From: Hymenobacter sp. 15J16-1T3B
GTDB taxonomy: Bacteria > Bacteroidota > Bacteroidia > Cytophagales > Hymenobacteraceae
Assembly: GCF_020711235.1 (NCBI RefSeq)
Contig: NZ_JAJFAV010000001.1
Span: forward strand, 620,001-684,000
Length of the DNA: 64,000 nt
Direction of reading: 5' to 3'
Part shown: positions 61,962 through 64,000 of the stretch, piece by piece
Position numbering within the stretch: the first letter of the stretch is position 1
Layout: each line of letters opens with the position of its first letter
Position numbers and translations under genes: made by a program
Notes under the pieces: generated by a model
Told to the model about the DNA's origin: nothing
Database searches by the model: none
What the model saw: only the letters and a program-made list of their open reading frames with translations

Positions 61962-63869
61962 CTACTTTTTCAGCTCCAGCACCCAAGCCGTCTGGGCCGG
62001 AATAGCGAAGGTCTTCAGGTCAGTCACGGCCGCGCCCGTCACCACGTCGGTGCCCGTGCTGTAGCCCTGGGTGCGCTCCGCGAAGCGCGTGCCGTCCACC
62101 GTCTTGGCTTCCTTATTGGTGTTCATCATCACCATCACCGTATTGCCTTGCTGGTCGTAGCGGAAGTAGGTGTACACGCCGTCCTGGGGGATGAACTGCA
62201 TGAGCTTGCCGGTTTGCAGCACCGGGTGGGCCTTGCGGTACAGGCCTAGCTTGCTCACGTAGTCAAAGGCCTCGTTTTCCTGCGCCGTGCGGCCGGCGGC
62301 GCTGAATTTGTTGGTTTTGTCGCCGGGCCAGCCGCCGGGGAAGTCCTCGCGCACCTTGCCGTCGGGGTTGGAGAAGTTCTTCATCAGGATTTCCGTGCCG
62401 TAGTACAGCTGCGGAATGCCGCGCGTCGTCAGCAGCCAGGCGTAGCCCATCTTCATGCGGCCCAAATCCTCGCCGATAACGGAGTAGACGCGGCTCATGT
62501 CGTGGTTGTCCATGAACACCACGTTGCGCGTCGCGTCCTCGTACATCCAGTCGCCCTGCAGCGCGTCGTAGAGCCGGGTGGCGTTGGGATTATCCTTCTT
62601 CAGCGCGTCCTGAATGGCGCCCTGCGACTGAAAATCGAGCACGCCCGGCAGGTTGGACTTGAAGCCGTCGACCGGGGCGAAGATGTTGCGGGCAAAGAAG
62701 GCCTGCTGGGCTGTGCTGCCCACCCAGGCCTCGCCGAACATGCCCAGCTTGGGGTACTCATCGAGCAGGGCCTGGCCCCAGTCCATCAGGAACTTGGTCT
62801 CGGAGTACGGGTAGGTGTCGATGCGGTAGGCGTCGAGGCCGGTGTACTCCACCCACCAGATGAAATTCTGGATGATGTACTTGCTCACCAGCGGATTCGA
62901 CTGGTTCACGTCGGGCATCGTGGTGTCGAACCAGCCGTCGTTGTAGCGCTTGGTGTCGTACTGGGCGCGGTAGGGGTCGTTGAGCGCCTGCGAGTTGTAG
63001 TTGCTGCGCGTGAACTGCGGCCACTGGTGCACCCAGTCCTTGGCCGGCGGGTCGAGCTGCAGCTGGCTGTAGCTGCCGATGTGGTTGAGCACCACGTCGT
63101 GAATCACCTTGAGGCCGTTCTGGTGGGCCTTCTGCACAAACTGCACGTACTCCTCGTTCGAGCCGTAGCGCGGGTCCACGGCGTAATAATCGGTGAGGGC
63201 GTAGCCGTGGTAGCTAGCCTTGGGCATGTCGTTCAGCGTCACCGGCGTGGGCCAAATGGCCGTGACGCCCATGCTCTTGAGGTAGTCAAAGTGGTTTTCG
63301 ATGCCCTTCAGGTCGCCGCCGTGGCGCGAATACATGGAGTCGCGGGCCACGGTATGCTCGCGCAGGCCCTTCACCACGTCGTTCTTGGGGTTGCCGTTGG
63401 AGAAACGGTCCGGCATCAGGAAGTATATGAAGTCGGCGCTGCTCACGCCCTGCACGCGGCTGGGGTCGGTATTGCGGGCCCGCAGCTCGTACGAGTAGCT
63501 GAGCTTTTTGCCGCTGCCCGCGAAGCTCAACGGTACTTTGCCAGCTTTGGCCGTGGCCTCCACCCGCAGGTTCACCACCAGGTAGTTGGGGTTGTCGAGC
63601 TTCTGCTGCCCGGTCAGCGTCACGCCCGGGTAGCTGCCCTCGATGCTGGCCGTGCGCTGCCCGATGCCGGGGCCGTACACCAGCAGCTGCAGCTCGGGGT
63701 TTTTCATGCCCACCCACCAGAACGTGGGGTCGATGCGCGTAACACCGCTTTTGGCGGCGGCCGGTGCCGCGGCGGCCGGCGGCTCGGAGGCGGCGCGGAC
63801 GGTGGTAGCGGCGCCGAGCGGCAACAGCAGCAAGGGCAGCCAGGTGGGAATGCGGGGCAGTTGGATCAT
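61962..63869 (-). CDS. SusA-like GH13 enzyme (neopullulanase/cyclomaltodextrinase)
   Basis: A 635-residue protein starting at ATG 63869 (MIQLPRIPTWLPLLLLPLGA), signal peptide ending VRAAS. The N-terminal module (about 40-140; VTRIDPTFWWVGMKNPELQL) is the cyclomaltodextrinase N-terminal domain. The GH13 barrel shows FIYFLMPDRFSNGNPKNDV, VIHDVVLNHIGS, YTGLDAYRIDTYPY (nucleophile Asp), MFGEAWVG (Glu) and VVFMDNHDMSR. A small C-terminal domain ends the protein. This is the SusA type, hydrolysing starch fragments in the periplasm. SusC/D/E genes may lie beyond the window edge. Confidence 0.95.
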   Translation of the reverse strand: MIQLPRIPTWLPLLLLPLGAATTVRAASEPPAAAAPAAAKSGVTRIDPTFWWVGMKNPELQLLVYGPGIGQRTASIEGSYPGVTLTGQQKLDNPNYLVVNLRVEATAKAGKVPLSFAGSGKKLSYSYELRARNTDPSRVQGVSSADFIYFLMPDRFSNGNPKNDVVKGLREHTVARDSMYSRHGGDLKGIENHFDYLKSMGVTAIWPTPVTLNDMPKASYHGYALTDYYAVDPRYGSNEEYVQFVQKAHQNGLKVIHDVVLNHIGSYSQLQLDPPAKDWVHQWPQFTRSNYNSQALNDPYRAQYDTKRYNDGWFDTTMPDVNQSNPLVSKYIIQNFIWWVEYTGLDAYRIDTYPYSETKFLMDWGQALLDEYPKLGMFGEAWVGSTAQQAFFARNIFAPVDGFKSNLPGVLDFQSQGAIQDALKKDNPNATRLYDALQGDWMYEDATRNVVFMDNHDMSRVYSVIGEDLGRMKMGYAWLLTTRGIPQLYYGTEILMKNFSNPDGKVREDFPGGWPGDKTNKFSAAGRTAQENEAFDYVSKLGLYRKAHPVLQTGKLMQFIPQDGVYTYFRYDQQGNTVMVMMNTNKEAKTVDGTRFAERTQGYSTGTDVVTGAAVTDLKTFAIPAQTAWVLELKK

Positions 63870-63911
63870 AAATAAACGGCGCAAGAAATCAGCGCCGAAG
63901 CGGCGCTTGTG

Positions 63912-63938
63912 CAAAGTAGAAACATCCGCCGCGGGCAA
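63912..63938 (-). promoter_or_regulatory. Possible promoter of the SusA-like gene
   Basis: On the minus strand TTG (63936-63938) is followed after 17 bases by TACTTTGC, a one-base-short variant of the TAnnTTTG element. About 45 bases separate it from the start codon. Confidence 0.4.
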
Positions 63939-64000
63939 CAAAATCAGGATTCGTTTCGGCTTGAGCTACAGCTCAAAACAAAGCGCCGCCGCTCCCGATG

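Overview
The window is high-GC bacterial DNA from the Bacteroidota, most likely Hymenobacter or a close relative (Cytophagales). The evidence is the gliding/type IX secretion protein GldJ, a PorP/SprF-family protein, several secreted proteins with type IX C-terminal sorting domains, a DUF4175 membrane protein, Bacteroidota-type promoter elements (TAnnTTTG), a LolC/E-type permease and a SusA-like amylase. I saw no rRNA, tRNA, CRISPR array, transposase, phage genes or recognisable defence island. The window looks like an ordinary chromosomal backbone with some accessory secreted proteins.

Layout. 1-7.5 kb: a DUF4175 membrane/coiled-coil protein (cut by the window edge), exodeoxyribonuclease III, an AhpD-like protein with a small partner, ComF, then gldJ and a porP/sprF gene. 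7.6-12 kb: a large AsmA-family protein and a DUF4382 lipoprotein. 12.2-16.8 kb, minus strand: inositol monophosphatase, a small unknown, apolipoprotein N-acyltransferase overlapping rsmI, pterin dehydratase and a NADAR protein. 16.9-18.6 kb: two disordered hydrophilic proteins and a metallophosphoesterase. 19-23.5 kb: a parallel-beta-helix surface protein and a sigma-like/TM/TPR fusion protein. 23.7-34.2 kb: housekeeping genes (glyA, tatC, rpiB, rbfA, a methyltransferase, a LolE-like permease, a SNF2 helicase) and a polytopic membrane protein. 34.3-46.7 kb: lipoproteins, a BioF-like aminotransferase, secreted repeat proteins of type A and type B sorting class, a GNAT acetyltransferase, an HxlR regulator and an RlmI-like methyltransferase. 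46.7-57.5 kb: a secreted M16 protease, an M28 lipoprotein peptidase, a family-10-like glycosyl hydrolase, an AraC regulator, a glycosyltransferase and a STAS-like protein. 57.5-64 kb, minus strand: a starch/maltose cluster of an MFS sugar transporter, a GH13 amylase, an SDR oxidoreductase and a SusA-like GH13 enzyme.

How the genes work together. GldJ and the PorP/SprF protein belong to the gliding/type IX secretion apparatus, and at least four genes here encode likely cargo (three type A, one type B). The terminal cluster would degrade alpha-glucans in the periplasm and import the products. Lnt, TatC and the LolE-like permease serve envelope biogenesis, which fits the many lipoproteins.

The least ordinary signal is in the intergenic gaps. 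Several hold inverted repeats from at least five dispersed families. Some repeat pairs flank a unique perfect-stem terminator; others are hairpins built from short tandem words. I also flag the sigma-like/TPR membrane fusion, probable leaderless promoters at glyA and rsmI, and the two disordered proteins.
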